Source: Streptomyces sp. NBC_00461 (GTDB taxonomy: Bacteria > Actinomycetota > Actinomycetes > Streptomycetales > Streptomycetaceae). From it: a stretch of 64,000 bases of DNA. A program made the translations under genes and the position numbers. The notes below the pieces were generated by a model that had not been told where the DNA came from, ran no database searches, and was given only the letters and a program-made list of their open reading frames with translations. Positions 17,488 to 25,933 of this stretch are shown piece by piece (the stretch's first letter is position 1; every line of letters starts with the position of its first letter). The stretch is taken from positions 8,961,001-9,025,000 of the forward strand of contig NZ_CP107902.1 of NCBI RefSeq assembly GCF_036013935.1. The letters run 5' to 3'.

Positions 17488-17994
17488 ATGTCCACGACGC
17501 CACGCTGGCTCAACGCCGACGAACGACGGGCCTGGCTGGCCTACGTCGACTTCTCCACCCTGCTCGCCGACCATCTGAACCGGCAGCTGCGGCGTGACGC
17601 CGGTATGACGCACGCCGACTACAGCCTGCTCGCCCACCTCTCCTCCACGCCCGACGGTGTTCTCGGCATGTCCGAGCTGGCCCAACGGCTCAAGATCACT
17701 CGCAGCCGGCTCACCCACGCCGTGAACCGGTTGCGCGAAGTCGGCCTCGTGGACCGCAGGGAGGACCCTGACGACGGCCGCGGCCAGCTCGCCGTCCTCA
17801 CCGACGGGGGCAAGGCCCTGCTGGAGCGGGCCGCCCCGGGACATGTCGACGCCGTGCGCCGGGCCGTGTTCGACGCGCTCACCCCGGAACAGGTACGGCA
17901 GTTCGCGGAGATCGGTGAAGCCATCAGCGACGCCCTGCACCGGGCCGAGAGTGCCGAGACCGACCCGGCGGTGCTGCCGTGGCGGCGCCGGTAG
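17488..17994 (+). CDS. MarR-family transcriptional regulator
   Basis: 168 aa. Winged HTH core MSELAQRLKITRSRLTHAVNRL and the wing VDRREDPDDGRGQLAVLT identify MarR. Start ATG 17488 fits a leaderless transcript; GTG 17482 is possible but lies in the -10. Same strand and directly after the exporter, which it may co-control, although the exporter palindromes differ in sequence from that before marR. Confidence 0.9.
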   Translation: MSTTPRWLNADERRAWLAYVDFSTLLADHLNRQLRRDAGMTHADYSLLAHLSSTPDGVLGMSELAQRLKITRSRLTHAVNRLREVGLVDRREDPDDGRGQLAVLTDGGKALLERAAPGHVDAVRRAVFDALTPEQVRQFAEIGEAISDALHRAESAETDPAVLPWRRR

Positions 17995-18058
17995 TGACCG
18001 GTAGTGGCAGGTGACAGGCGAGAGGCAACAGGCCTGCAGGAAGCGGCCGTTGGAGGAG

Positions 18059-19759
18059 CTAGATGTGCTGGCTGTCGAGGCCTGTGCGTGCCGGCTCGGG
18101 GCGGTGGACGCCGCGTGGCCGGTAGCCGAGGTCGTCGGAACGGCCCAGCAGGTCAGCGAGATACCAGATGATCGCGAGCCACATCTCGGTCCCTTGAAGA
18201 CCCGGTTCGGGGCCGGGGCCCGTGGGCCCGAAGCCGAACCCCCGGCCGTCGTGCCAGCGGGGCAGGACGGCGGCCAGCTGCCCCTCGGCCCAGGCCCGGA
18301 TCTCGGCCGTACGGTAGCCGTCGCCCCCGGAGCCCGCACCGAGCTGTCGGCTGCACAGCCACAAGGGGTGGATTACGTCCAGCACGTTGCAGGCGTTCTC
18401 CCGGCCCGCACCGAAGTGGCGGGAGTCGCGGGCGTGGTCCAGAACCGCGTCCACGACCCGCTCCGGATACGGCACCGGCAGCCCGAACTGGGCGAAGGAG
18501 CCGCGCGTCAGCCGGTAGTAGCCGTTGACGACCTGCAACCGCCCGTCCTCGGGCGACGCGCTGCCCCACATGCCGGTCCACGGGTCGGCCCGGGTGACCA
18601 GCCAGCCGAACAACGCTTCCGGCGCACCGCCGTCCTGGCCGCCGCTCCCGTCCCCGTGCCGCAGATTCCAGTGCACGGCCGTGGCCCAGGCGTCGATCCA
18701 TGCACCGGCACCCCACACGCCGTCGCGCCACGGCAACTCCTCGACCCGCGTGATGAGTTGACGTGCCGTCATCTCTCGTGCCCCGCGCACCGGATGACGG
18801 AAGGAGGCGCCCAGCAGGTCGAGCGCGTAGCCGACCGACAGGATGTGGTAGAGCGCGGCACCCTCACCGATGAAGCCGTCGTCGTCCGCCGCAGGCGCCG
18901 GTTCGCCCAGTTCCGGCACCAGACCGGTCTGCGGATCCTGCGCGGTGTGCAGTCGCCGCACATGCTCGTCGGTGGTCAGCTGCTCGGGCGCCGAGCCCAG
19001 CAGCAGGCCGGCGATCTCCACGGCGTCGCAGTGCGCCCGCACGGTGGGTGTCCTACCGGGACGGTCGACGTACCGCTCGCCGTCCCAGCAGCGCGCGAGG
19101 ATGTCGGCCGCCTGCGCGCGGGCGGTGTCGGCGAACCGGGTCAGCGGGCCTTGGGGAGCCGGAGCGGTGGGAGTCGTGGTGGGGGAGTCCCGGCGGTCGC
19201 GGAGGGGACGTGCCGGATTCCCGGCCGCCACCGTCCACGCCGGGAGATCCTTGGTGACGACGGCTCCCGCGCCGATGACGCAGTGGTCCCCGATGGTCAC
19301 CCCGTCCACCACGACCACGTGCGAGCCGATCCACACGTCGTCCCCGACCTTGATCCCCCTGCTGCTGAGCGGCTGTTGGAAGACCGGACGATCGGGTGCC
19401 ATCGAATGGTTGAAGCCGAGCAGGGACGTGTGCGCGCCGATCCGTACGCCGTCGCCCAGCACGATCGTGCCCCGCACCGTGGTGAACGGGTTCAGCGTGC
19501 AGTCCGCTCCGGTGGTCAACTCCCCGGTGACATAGGCGTGCGCGGCGATGTACGAGTGGTCGCCCAGGCGCAACCGGTCCGGGAACACCGCCGCGGAATG
19601 GGCGACGTAGCACCGTTCGCCGATCCCGCTGTCCCCGCCGACTGCTTGCTGCCGCGCCCGCTGGGCATGCCGCTGCTCCTCGCTCGCGGCCTCGGCGAAC
19701 AGCCACGGACAGTGGTCGAAATGCCGTACAGACGCGTCCTGTTGGTGATCCAGATCCAT
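18059..19759 (-). CDS. Hexapeptide acetyltransferase fused to alpha/alpha-toroid domain
   Basis: 566 aa. The N-terminal 230 residues form a left-handed beta-helix with hexapeptide repeats (VRIGAHTSLLG, VWIGSHVVVVDGVTIGDHCVIGAGAVV) ending AGNPARPL, as in maltose O-acetyltransferase-type enzymes. After a Pro/Thr linker the remaining 330 residues are helical with Trp-rich segments (ALYHILSVGYALDLLG, GAWIDAWATAVHWNL, MWLAIIWYLADLLG) suggesting an alpha/alpha toroid of the glycosidase or terpene-cyclase type. ATG 19759 chosen as the first methionine before the helix. The fused function is unknown; no ligand can be named. Confidence 0.8.
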   Translation of the reverse strand: MDLDHQQDASVRHFDHCPWLFAEAASEEQRHAQRARQQAVGGDSGIGERCYVAHSAAVFPDRLRLGDHSYIAAHAYVTGELTTGADCTLNPFTTVRGTIVLGDGVRIGAHTSLLGFNHSMAPDRPVFQQPLSSRGIKVGDDVWIGSHVVVVDGVTIGDHCVIGAGAVVTKDLPAWTVAAGNPARPLRDRRDSPTTTPTAPAPQGPLTRFADTARAQAADILARCWDGERYVDRPGRTPTVRAHCDAVEIAGLLLGSAPEQLTTDEHVRRLHTAQDPQTGLVPELGEPAPAADDDGFIGEGAALYHILSVGYALDLLGASFRHPVRGAREMTARQLITRVEELPWRDGVWGAGAWIDAWATAVHWNLRHGDGSGGQDGGAPEALFGWLVTRADPWTGMWGSASPEDGRLQVVNGYYRLTRGSFAQFGLPVPYPERVVDAVLDHARDSRHFGAGRENACNVLDVIHPLWLCSRQLGAGSGGDGYRTAEIRAWAEGQLAAVLPRWHDGRGFGFGPTGPGPEPGLQGTEMWLAIIWYLADLLGRSDDLGYRPRGVHRPEPARTGLDSQHI

Positions 19760-19847
19760 GAGCCGAACGGTAGGCAGCCAGACGCCCGCCGGGAAGGGGC
19801 CGTAGTGGGAAGCATGACTGTCAGAGGCTCGCCGTACTCTCCGGCAG

Positions 19848-19990
19848 ATGACCCTGGAGCGGCTGCTGCACCCGCAGGTGGCGCTGAACCCGCCGTTGGC
19901 CGCCGAGGTGTGGGTCTTCGACAGCACGCCGACGCAGGTCCTGCTGGTGCGGCACCGCCGGCGGGAATGGGTGCCGCCCGGCGTTCATTG
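19848..19990 (+). pseudogene. NUDIX hydrolase N-terminal fragment
   Basis: About 48 codons (MTLERLLHPQVALNPPLAAE, VLLVRHRRREWVPPG) match the start of a Streptomyces NUDIX hydrolase, but the Nudix box GX5EX7REUXEEXGU is absent: the match stops just where it should begin. 20.0-20.19 kb carries no recognisable continuation. Truncated gene. Confidence 0.6.
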
Positions 19991-20188
19991 GGCAAGTCGG
20001 TTGTCGGGCAATGATGTGTCGGCTGCCCCGAACTCCGCCTCGCGGCCCGCCCGACAGGGATCAGGCCGTCGAGGACGTCGACGACGAACTGGGACGCGGG
20101 GCATGGCTTCGAACTCGTCTCGTGAGTCGTCGTTCAGCACCGTGTACGTATCAGGTGACGGATGCTCAGCGATGGCTGGGCCCGCCGG

Positions 20189-20482
20189 TCAGTCGATGCC
20201 TTCGATGATGCGGAAGTCGCGCTCGAAGCCGTCGGGGAGGGCCACCAGCGCCTTCTGGTATGCCTCGCTCTCGTATGCCGCGACGGCCTGTTCAAGGCTG
20301 TCGAACTCGATCAGAACGACGCGTTGCGTGATTCCGGCCTCGTGGGCGACGACTCGACCGCCACGGGACAGGACGCGCCCGCCCCCAGCCTGGACAGCCG
20401 GACGGGCCAGCTTGCCGTAGGCAGTCAGCGTCTCAGGGTCCGAAATGGCGGGGTAGACACTGACCCAGTAGCCCTTAGCCAT
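20189..20482 (-). CDS. DUF1330 small protein
   Basis: 97 aa. GYWVSVYPAISDPETLTAYG at the N-terminus and VVLIEFDSLEQAVAAYES later are typical of DUF1330, a ferredoxin-like alpha/beta barrel family of unknown function, often in redox or catabolic contexts. AGGAGG lies 5 nt before ATG 20482. Divergent from a LysR gene, its probable regulator. Confidence 0.88.
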   Translation of the reverse strand: MAKGYWVSVYPAISDPETLTAYGKLARPAVQAGGGRVLSRGGRVVAHEAGITQRVVLIEFDSLEQAVAAYESEAYQKALVALPDGFERDFRIIEGID

Positions 20483-20670
20483 GGAAACCTCCTGTGTTCG
20501 GCCGGACACGTCCGCCTTCGAAGTGACACTCAGATCGATCGATCCCGGCGACGGGTATTGCGGTCAGTTGGATCGTCATATGCGCAGGTTAGGGCTTGCT
20601 GTGCGGTCGAGGGAAAGACCGGTACGGGATAGACTCAGAACGGATCGTTATCAATCGGCAGGGAGGGCAT

Positions 20671-21573
20671 GTGGCGCCGGATACGGTGAGCCTGCGGTAC
20701 TTCCTGGTGCTGGCGCAGGAGTTGAACTTCACCCGCGCGGCCGCGCAGATCGGTATCGCACAGCCGGCACTCAGCGCCCGGATGCGCCGATTAGAGGCGG
20801 AACTCGGTACGGCCCTGCTGGTCCGCAACACGCGTAGCGTCGTATTGACCACGGCCGGTGCGGCTTTGGCGGAGTCCGCGCCGCCCGCGCTGGCGGCACT
20901 GGACCGGGCGTGGGACACCGCCCGAAGCGCGGCGGTCGGTGAACTGGGCACGCTGCGCATCGGATACAGCCTCAGCACCGGGGCCGAGACGGTACCGGCC
21001 CTGGTGGACAGGCTGATTCGCGGCAACAGCGGACTCGAGGTCGGCGCGGTCCCGATGGCGACACCGGAGATCTCCCCCGCGGTCGCCGACGGCCGCATCG
21101 ATGCCGGGATCACCCGCGGTGAACAGCCGGGCCGTGGCGTGCGCCGATTCCTGCTGCGGCGTATGCGCATCGGGGTCCAGCTGGCGCAGCACCATCCGCT
21201 GGCCGAACACCCGGAGATCGAGATCGCCGACGCGGCCGCGTATCCGCTACGGCTCCCGGACCGTGCGGCCAACCCCGTGATCCACGATCAGCTGTCCGCA
21301 CTGTTCCGAGACGCCCGACCACACCCCCGATTCCACACGCCCGCAGTCTCTTTCGACATGTCTCAGCGCGACCTGCGCGACGGGGTCACCCTCGCCCCGG
21401 CCGGAGAAGCCGCGGCCACGGCATCACCGGCCGGTCTCACCTGGCGACCGCTGCGAGGCGCGCCCAGCCTGACGATCCACCTGGTCCTCCCACGCGAGCA
21501 GTCGCCACTGCACCGTCGCATCCGTGCCGTCGCCAAAACCCTGGCGCGCGAGCTGCACTGGCTGCCGGACTGA
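20671..21573 (+). CDS. LysR-family transcriptional regulator
   Basis: 300 aa from GTG 20671, which GGGAGGG precedes; upstream alternatives lack a ribosome-binding site. HTH LNFTRAAAQIGIAQPALSA at residues 17-35, substrate-binding domain after residue 85. Divergent from DUF1330 gene. Substrate-binding residues do not allow an effector to be named. Confidence 0.88.
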   Translation: MAPDTVSLRYFLVLAQELNFTRAAAQIGIAQPALSARMRRLEAELGTALLVRNTRSVVLTTAGAALAESAPPALAALDRAWDTARSAAVGELGTLRIGYSLSTGAETVPALVDRLIRGNSGLEVGAVPMATPEISPAVADGRIDAGITRGEQPGRGVRRFLLRRMRIGVQLAQHHPLAEHPEIEIADAAAYPLRLPDRAANPVIHDQLSALFRDARPHPRFHTPAVSFDMSQRDLRDGVTLAPAGEAAATASPAGLTWRPLRGAPSLTIHLVLPREQSPLHRRIRAVAKTLARELHWLPD

Positions 21574-22094
21574 CGCGCAAGAGGTCAAGCGAGACGGACG
21601 CCTGCGGTGGCGAGGCCGAAGACCCTGCGCCCGGCGGACTTCGCGGTGATGACGACGACGGTGGTCTTGCTGAATGTCCGACACGACCAGCCGACACCGA
21701 ACCGGACAAGCACGGGTAACCGGCGGGAACGCCCGCCGTCCACGGCGTCCATGACGTCGGTCAATGCTTAACGCCAACCACTGTTCCATTGCTCTTACCG
21801 ACGCCAATTGCATCGGATGCGAATAGGCGACACCCGTCCTGGAAGCGGGCTCAGAACCGAATAGAAGCGGTCCCGCGAGGGGTGTTGGCCTCGCAAGTAC
21901 GGTAGTGGTCTTGTCGGCGGACATCTGCGGGTCTCACTCCATCGAGCGATTGAACTGCGAAGACTCTCCCGAGTTGCAGCTGATGCGAAATTCTCGCGTC
22001 AGATGCGATAGACGGAGAGCAATGGCGGATGGGTGGGGATGGTCTCGTTCCAGGGTCTGCTCGGCTGCACCTGATTGACGGTCTGCCGCTGCTG
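21574..22094. other. Degraded intergenic region
   Basis: No intact gene. On the minus strand two short stretches resemble a dehydrogenase start (MSADKTTTV at 21924-21898 and KTTVVVITAKSAG around 21640-21680), both without continuation. Probably junk at the edge of the mobile-element region. Confidence 0.4.
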
Positions 22095-22496
22095 CGGCCG
22101 GACGAGCAGACGACGTCACCGACGACGAGACCACCGTCATCGTCCAGTTGGGAGACCCGCCGTCCCTGCTGCCGGAGCCTGTCGCCGACCTGATGCGGGC
22201 ATACATCCAGTCCACCAGACCTGCCCTACGCCAGCAGCAGAAGTTCACGGTGGCTCTTCCCCGGCCGCCGGCCCGGACAGCCGATGAACCCGGTCAGCCT
22301 CCAAGTCCATCTGCGTGAGATCGGCGTTCCTCCACAGCGTGACAGGGCCTCCACGATCCGACAGCTCCTCCTCCAGGCCGCGGCCCCCGTCATCGCGAAG
22401 GCACTCGGCACCACGACAAGACCGCCACCCGACTGGTCACCGAAGTCGGCGGCACCTGGAGCCGATACGCCCCCGGCGACCACACACGGTGATTGA
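22095..22496 (+). pseudogene. Relic of large tyrosine-recombinase-like integrase, C-terminal part
   Basis: Reading TVIVQLGDPPSLLPEPVADL ... RAYIQSTRPALRQQQ, then after a frame change PGRPMNPVSLQVHLREIGVP ... IRQLLLQAAAPVIAKALG and finally GTWSRYAPGDH. This is the C-terminal layout of the large Streptomyces recombinases that end in a degenerate HxxR/Tyr region. At least two frameshifts. Its continuation style matches the intact protein at 27252-29624, so it is a relic of a related element. Confidence 0.55.
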
Positions 22497-22552
22497 CTGG
22501 CCGATCAATCACCGCCGCGCGGGCCTTGCACGCTGGGTAAGGCGGTCGACGG

Positions 22553-23509
22553 TCAGGCGACGGCCGGCTGAACCGTCAAGGTTCCTTCGGCGGTGTCGAG
22601 CGTGGCCTGAGTGCCGAGCGGGATGGTCGGAGGATGCAGGCCGTGTCCGGCAGGGAGCCCGCCGAGAACAGGAACACCCAGGCGAGTCAGCCGGTCACGC
22701 AGGACGTCGGCGATGCCCCATCCCCCCAGGGTTGGATCATCGGCATCCTGGTCGAAGCCGATGAACTGGCCAAGTGCGACACCGCACAGCCCCTCCAGGG
22801 CCCCAGTACGGGTCAGCTGGGTCAGTGCGCGGTCGACCTCTCCCAGCCCTGTACCTCTCTGGTGTTCGAGAAAGAGGATCGCCCCCTCAAGGCTCGGCAG
22901 ACCGGCTCCGGCTTCGGTGCGGATCACGTCAAGGTTGCCGCCGACCAAGACGCCGGTCGCGGTGCCCTCGACGGTGACCGCCGCGCTGGCTTGGCTGGTG
23001 TCCCGGTGGATGATCACGGGGTCAGTGGTCATCAGCGCGCGGCGAAGGGCTTCGGCCGACGCCGGCCCGGACCAGTCGTCGCTCCAGTTGGCGAACGGGC
23101 CATGCAGCGAGGACAGACCGCATCGCGCCCACAGGGCAAGGTGGAGGTGGGTGATGTCGCTGAAGCCGACCAAGGGTTTTGGGTCGCGCCGCAGGGCGTC
23201 GATGTCCAGGTCGTCGACGATGCGGTATGCGCCTTTGCCGCCCCGGGTGGCAATCACCCCGCGGACTCCCGGGTCACCGAACGCGGAGTTCAGGTCGAAG
23301 AGGCGATCCTCATCTCGGCCAGCCATATACCCCCATTGGTCGAAGACGTGCTCGCCCAACTCGACCCGCAGCCCCCATGACGTCAGTAGCTCGACGCCAC
23401 GGGCGACTCCTTCGCGGCTGGGTGGACTGGCTGGAGAGACGATCCGCACTCGATTCCCGGGCCGTAACCGCGGCGATTGCACGGTCTGATGACTGTCGCA
23501 GGTGTCCAT
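22553..23509 (-). CDS. LD-carboxypeptidase / MccF-like peptidase (S66)
   Basis: 318 aa, S66 length. Catalytic triad visible as Ser117 in GFSDIT, Glu215 in LFLEHQ and His289 in LPAGHG. An N-terminal Rossmann-like domain (RIVSPASPP) is linked to a C-terminal barrel. S66 enzymes cleave L,D-peptide bonds in muropeptides or hydrolyse microcin C-like nucleotide-peptides. No signal peptide, therefore cytosolic. An intact gene stranded among mobile-element relics; which of the two substrates applies is open. Confidence 0.9.
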   Translation of the reverse strand: MDTCDSHQTVQSPRLRPGNRVRIVSPASPPSREGVARGVELLTSWGLRVELGEHVFDQWGYMAGRDEDRLFDLNSAFGDPGVRGVIATRGGKGAYRIVDDLDIDALRRDPKPLVGFSDITHLHLALWARCGLSSLHGPFANWSDDWSGPASAEALRRALMTTDPVIIHRDTSQASAAVTVEGTATGVLVGGNLDVIRTEAGAGLPSLEGAILFLEHQRGTGLGEVDRALTQLTRTGALEGLCGVALGQFIGFDQDADDPTLGGWGIADVLRDRLTRLGVPVLGGLPAGHGLHPPTIPLGTQATLDTAEGTLTVQPAVA

Positions 23510-23697
23510 GCCGGGATCTTCCTACACCCGCCGAGCCGAAGGTGCGCCGTCTACATCAATCACTACCGTCAATGCAGCCAGGCCGCCGTCAGCGAATACG
23601 CGACACCTGAACATGCGAGCTCACCAGTCCCGAGGCCGGGCCACTCACCACGGGCTGCCGATTCGGCTACCGTCCGTTGATCCTTCGCGGAGGCTGG

Positions 23698-24000
23698 TCA
23701 GGCGCGGGTGGGGTCGGTGGCGAAGTGTTCGGGGTGGGTGGCGCGGGTGTGGGCGACGGCGGAGATGGCGAACAGGTGCATGAGGTGGAGGGGGTCGGCG
23801 GTGTGGCGGGCCTCGTCGAGGATGCGGTCGACGCGCAGCCTGGTGGGGGTCAGGCCGGTGGGGACGATGAGCTCCCGGAGCATTGTTCACGGGCGGTCCG
23901 GCGGGGGCCGGCGGCGGTCACCCGGCTGACGATCAGGTGGGGGTTGTGCAGCGGGGCCAGCGCCGGGAGCGTTCGCGCAGCATCGCGTCGATCACCCTCA
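23698..24000 (-). pseudogene. Relic of large zinc-ribbon recombinase, 3' end
   Basis: The last 50 codons (RVDRILDEARHTADPLHLMH ... ATHPEHFATDPTRA) align closely with the end of the intact recombinase at 27252-29624 (ADRILDEARQTADPVHLVRL). Upstream codons IDAMLRERSRRWP and HLIVSRVTAAG continue the alignment in other frames, so it is frameshifted and 5'-truncated. Opposite orientation to the intact copy. Confidence 0.65.
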
Positions 24001-24204
24001 TTCGGGCCGCCCGCGTCGACGTGCAGGGGGAAGACGGGTGACGTTGGCGGAACTGGAGTACGCACGGGTTCATGCATCGTCACCAGGGCTGTGATCGGGC
24101 GAAGCCAGCAGGTAGAAGACCAGTGTTCGAGGTGTCCCTCAAGGGTGTGAGATTCCCGCAATCACTCGCAGATTCCGCGAGCGACCTTCGTAATCTGCTG
24201 CTTC

Positions 24205-24231
24205 ATGGGGGAATCCGAAACCCGTTCCCTA
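24205..24231 (+). pseudogene. First nine codons of the tyrosine recombinase split by the IS
   Basis: ATG 24205 begins MGESETRSL, ending at the TA target duplication. Joining 24231 to 25790 continues in frame as APGRDAVGLAEVFSLHTYRS into the recombinase gene at 25934. This is therefore the severed 5' tip, giving a restored protein of 383 aa. Confidence 0.7.
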
Positions 24232-24295
24232 AGGGCCGTCCCGTAAATGATCTTTAGCGCGAGAGAGTGAGATCGGCTGACTGGCGGACCGCTCT

Positions 24296-25063
24296 CTATC
24301 CGGCGAGGGCGAGGTTGTGCAGGCGGGCGATGCCGCACATGGCGTGGTAGACACCGTCACCTTTGAGACGGCAGTCTCGCAGTATTTTCCAGCCCTTCAT
24401 GCGCGCGAAGACGTGCTCGACGCGGGCGCGGACTTGTTTGTGAGACTTGTTGTGCTCCTCTTTCCATGCGGTCAACTCCTCGCCCTTGCGGCGACGGTGT
24501 GGCATCACCAGGCCGGTACCGGGGTAGTCGCCGTCGGCAATCGTCGTTGTGGCGCCGACAGCAGCCTTTGCACCGGATTCCTCCCACGCCTTGCAGTCGT
24601 TGCGGTTGCCGGGCACGGGCCGACCGACCAGGACGACGAGACGGGTATCGGCGTCGATGACGACCTGATGGTTGGTGGAGTACCGATAGTTCTTGGACTG
24701 CTCGGCCACCGTGTGGTCGCGGGTCGGCACCAGAGTGCCATCCACGATCAGCACGGCGTCCCTTGCAAACCGCTTGCGCGGCTGCAGCGCGAGCTTCGGC
24801 CCCAGGTCGTCGATGATGCGGTCGGCGGCCGACTTCGACACCCCGAACAACAGGGCGAGCTGGCGCATCGTCAAGTTGGTTCGCCAGTACGCCGCGACCA
24901 GCAGCGCCCGATCTTCCAGAGACAGGCTCCACGGCCGCCCCCTGCGAACCGCGTCTGCGCCCGCACGCCGCAGCACGGTCACCAGCTTGGCGAACTGGCG
25001 CGGGTTGAGCCCGGTGAACGGGGCTATCCAGGACGACTCCGACGCCGTGATCACACCAGCCAC
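24296..25063 (-). CDS. IS5-family transposase
   Basis: 255 aa, apparently intact. N-terminal HTH-like region (MRQLALLFGVSKSAADRI), then a DDE nuclease with Asp in LIVDGTLVP, Asp in TIADGDYPGTG and Glu in RARVEHVFARMKGW. The stop lies 64 bp inside the left repeat. Starts only 8 bp after the HAD stop on the same strand, so the two are probably co-transcribed from the right end. Confidence 0.92.
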   Translation of the reverse strand: MAGVITASESSWIAPFTGLNPRQFAKLVTVLRRAGADAVRRGRPWSLSLEDRALLVAAYWRTNLTMRQLALLFGVSKSAADRIIDDLGPKLALQPRKRFARDAVLIVDGTLVPTRDHTVAEQSKNYRYSTNHQVVIDADTRLVVLVGRPVPGNRNDCKAWEESGAKAAVGATTTIADGDYPGTGLVMPHRRRKGEELTAWKEEHNKSHKQVRARVEHVFARMKGWKILRDCRLKGDGVYHAMCGIARLHNLALAG

Positions 25064-25070
25064 ACCGTGA

Positions 25071-25772
25071 TCATCCCACTCCGGCTGATCCCTCCAGCCG
25101 GGCGAAGGCGAGGTTATCGGGGACCGCTTCGCGCAGGCTCGCGAAGTGACGGTGTACGCCGGCCACCGCAGCCGCGGTGTTGACGCCCCACACCGTCATA
25201 CCGGCCCGCAGCCCTGCTTCGACTCCGGACGGGGCGTCCTCAATGACCAGGCAGTTCTCGGGCCGGACACCGAGTTGCTCGGCGGCCAACAGGTAGGGCA
25301 CGGGCGAGGGTTTGCCTTCTTCCACTGCGGCGGCGTCCACGATGACGCGCGGGATGCGCAGGCCCGTCCGAGCAAATCGCCTGCGCACCCGGTGCTCGTA
25401 GTTGGAGGTCACGAGCGCCCACGCCCCCGACGGCAGGGTGCCCAGCAGCTGCGACGCGCCGTCGAACGCCGCATAGACGCCGGACCGGACGTCCTCGTCC
25501 TCCAGTTCGTGCAGCGCAGCCAGGCACTCCCTTGGGTCCTGGTCCGGAGCCACCTTTGCGAAGGTCTCCATCGGCCGTGTCCGCAGGGCCACCCGATAGA
25601 CCTCAGTCGCGTCCAGTCCGTATCGCCCCGCCCAACTTGCCCAGACCCGACGCTGGTTGTCCACAGCGTCGATCAACGTGCCGTCGACGTCGAAGAGGAC
25701 GCACTTCCTGGGGCCGGGCTGCACACGCTCACTGGTCACGCCGTGATCATGCCAGGAGGGCCTGAAGATCAT
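25071..25772 (-). CDS. HAD-family phosphatase (beta-phosphoglucomutase-like) carried in IS
   Basis: 233 aa from ATG 25772, which lies inside the right terminal repeat; GTG 25739 is an alternative start (222 aa). All HAD motifs are present: LFDVDGTL, VTSN, the Lys in EEGKPSP, and VIEDAPSG. A CbbY/phosphoglycolate-phosphatase-like enzyme. It lies between transposase and right inverted repeat, so it moves with the element. Whether it is accidental cargo or a selected passenger is unknown. Confidence 0.88.
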   Translation of the reverse strand: MIFRPSWHDHGVTSERVQPGPRKCVLFDVDGTLIDAVDNQRRVWASWAGRYGLDATEVYRVALRTRPMETFAKVAPDQDPRECLAALHELEDEDVRSGVYAAFDGASQLLGTLPSGAWALVTSNYEHRVRRRFARTGLRIPRVIVDAAAVEEGKPSPVPYLLAAEQLGVRPENCLVIEDAPSGVEAGLRAGMTVWGVNTAAAVAGVHRHFASLREAVPDNLAFARLEGSAGVG

Positions 25773-25933
25773 TTACGGGACGGCCCTTAGCCCCTGGACG
25801 TGACGCGGTAGGTCTGGCAGAGGTCTTCTCTCTTCACACCTACCGATCGAGCCGCTCGGGACAGCGGGACGAGCAGTCGTACTTCTTCGACACGCTCGCG
25901 GAGTATCAGTGGGCGCGGGATGCGGCCGGGCTG

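Larger units (their letters stand above)
24232..25787. mobile_element. IS5-type insertion sequence with HAD passenger gene
   Basis: 1556 bp bounded by perfect 23-bp terminal inverted repeats (24232-24254 and 25765-25787; outer end AGGGCCGTCCCG) and flanked by a TA duplication (24230-24231, 25788-25789), as expected for IS5-group elements. Transposase occupies the left half. The right half carries a second complete gene (HAD phosphatase), whereas a simple IS of this type would be about 0.85 kb. It splits the first gene of the recombinase trio. Confidence 0.85.
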
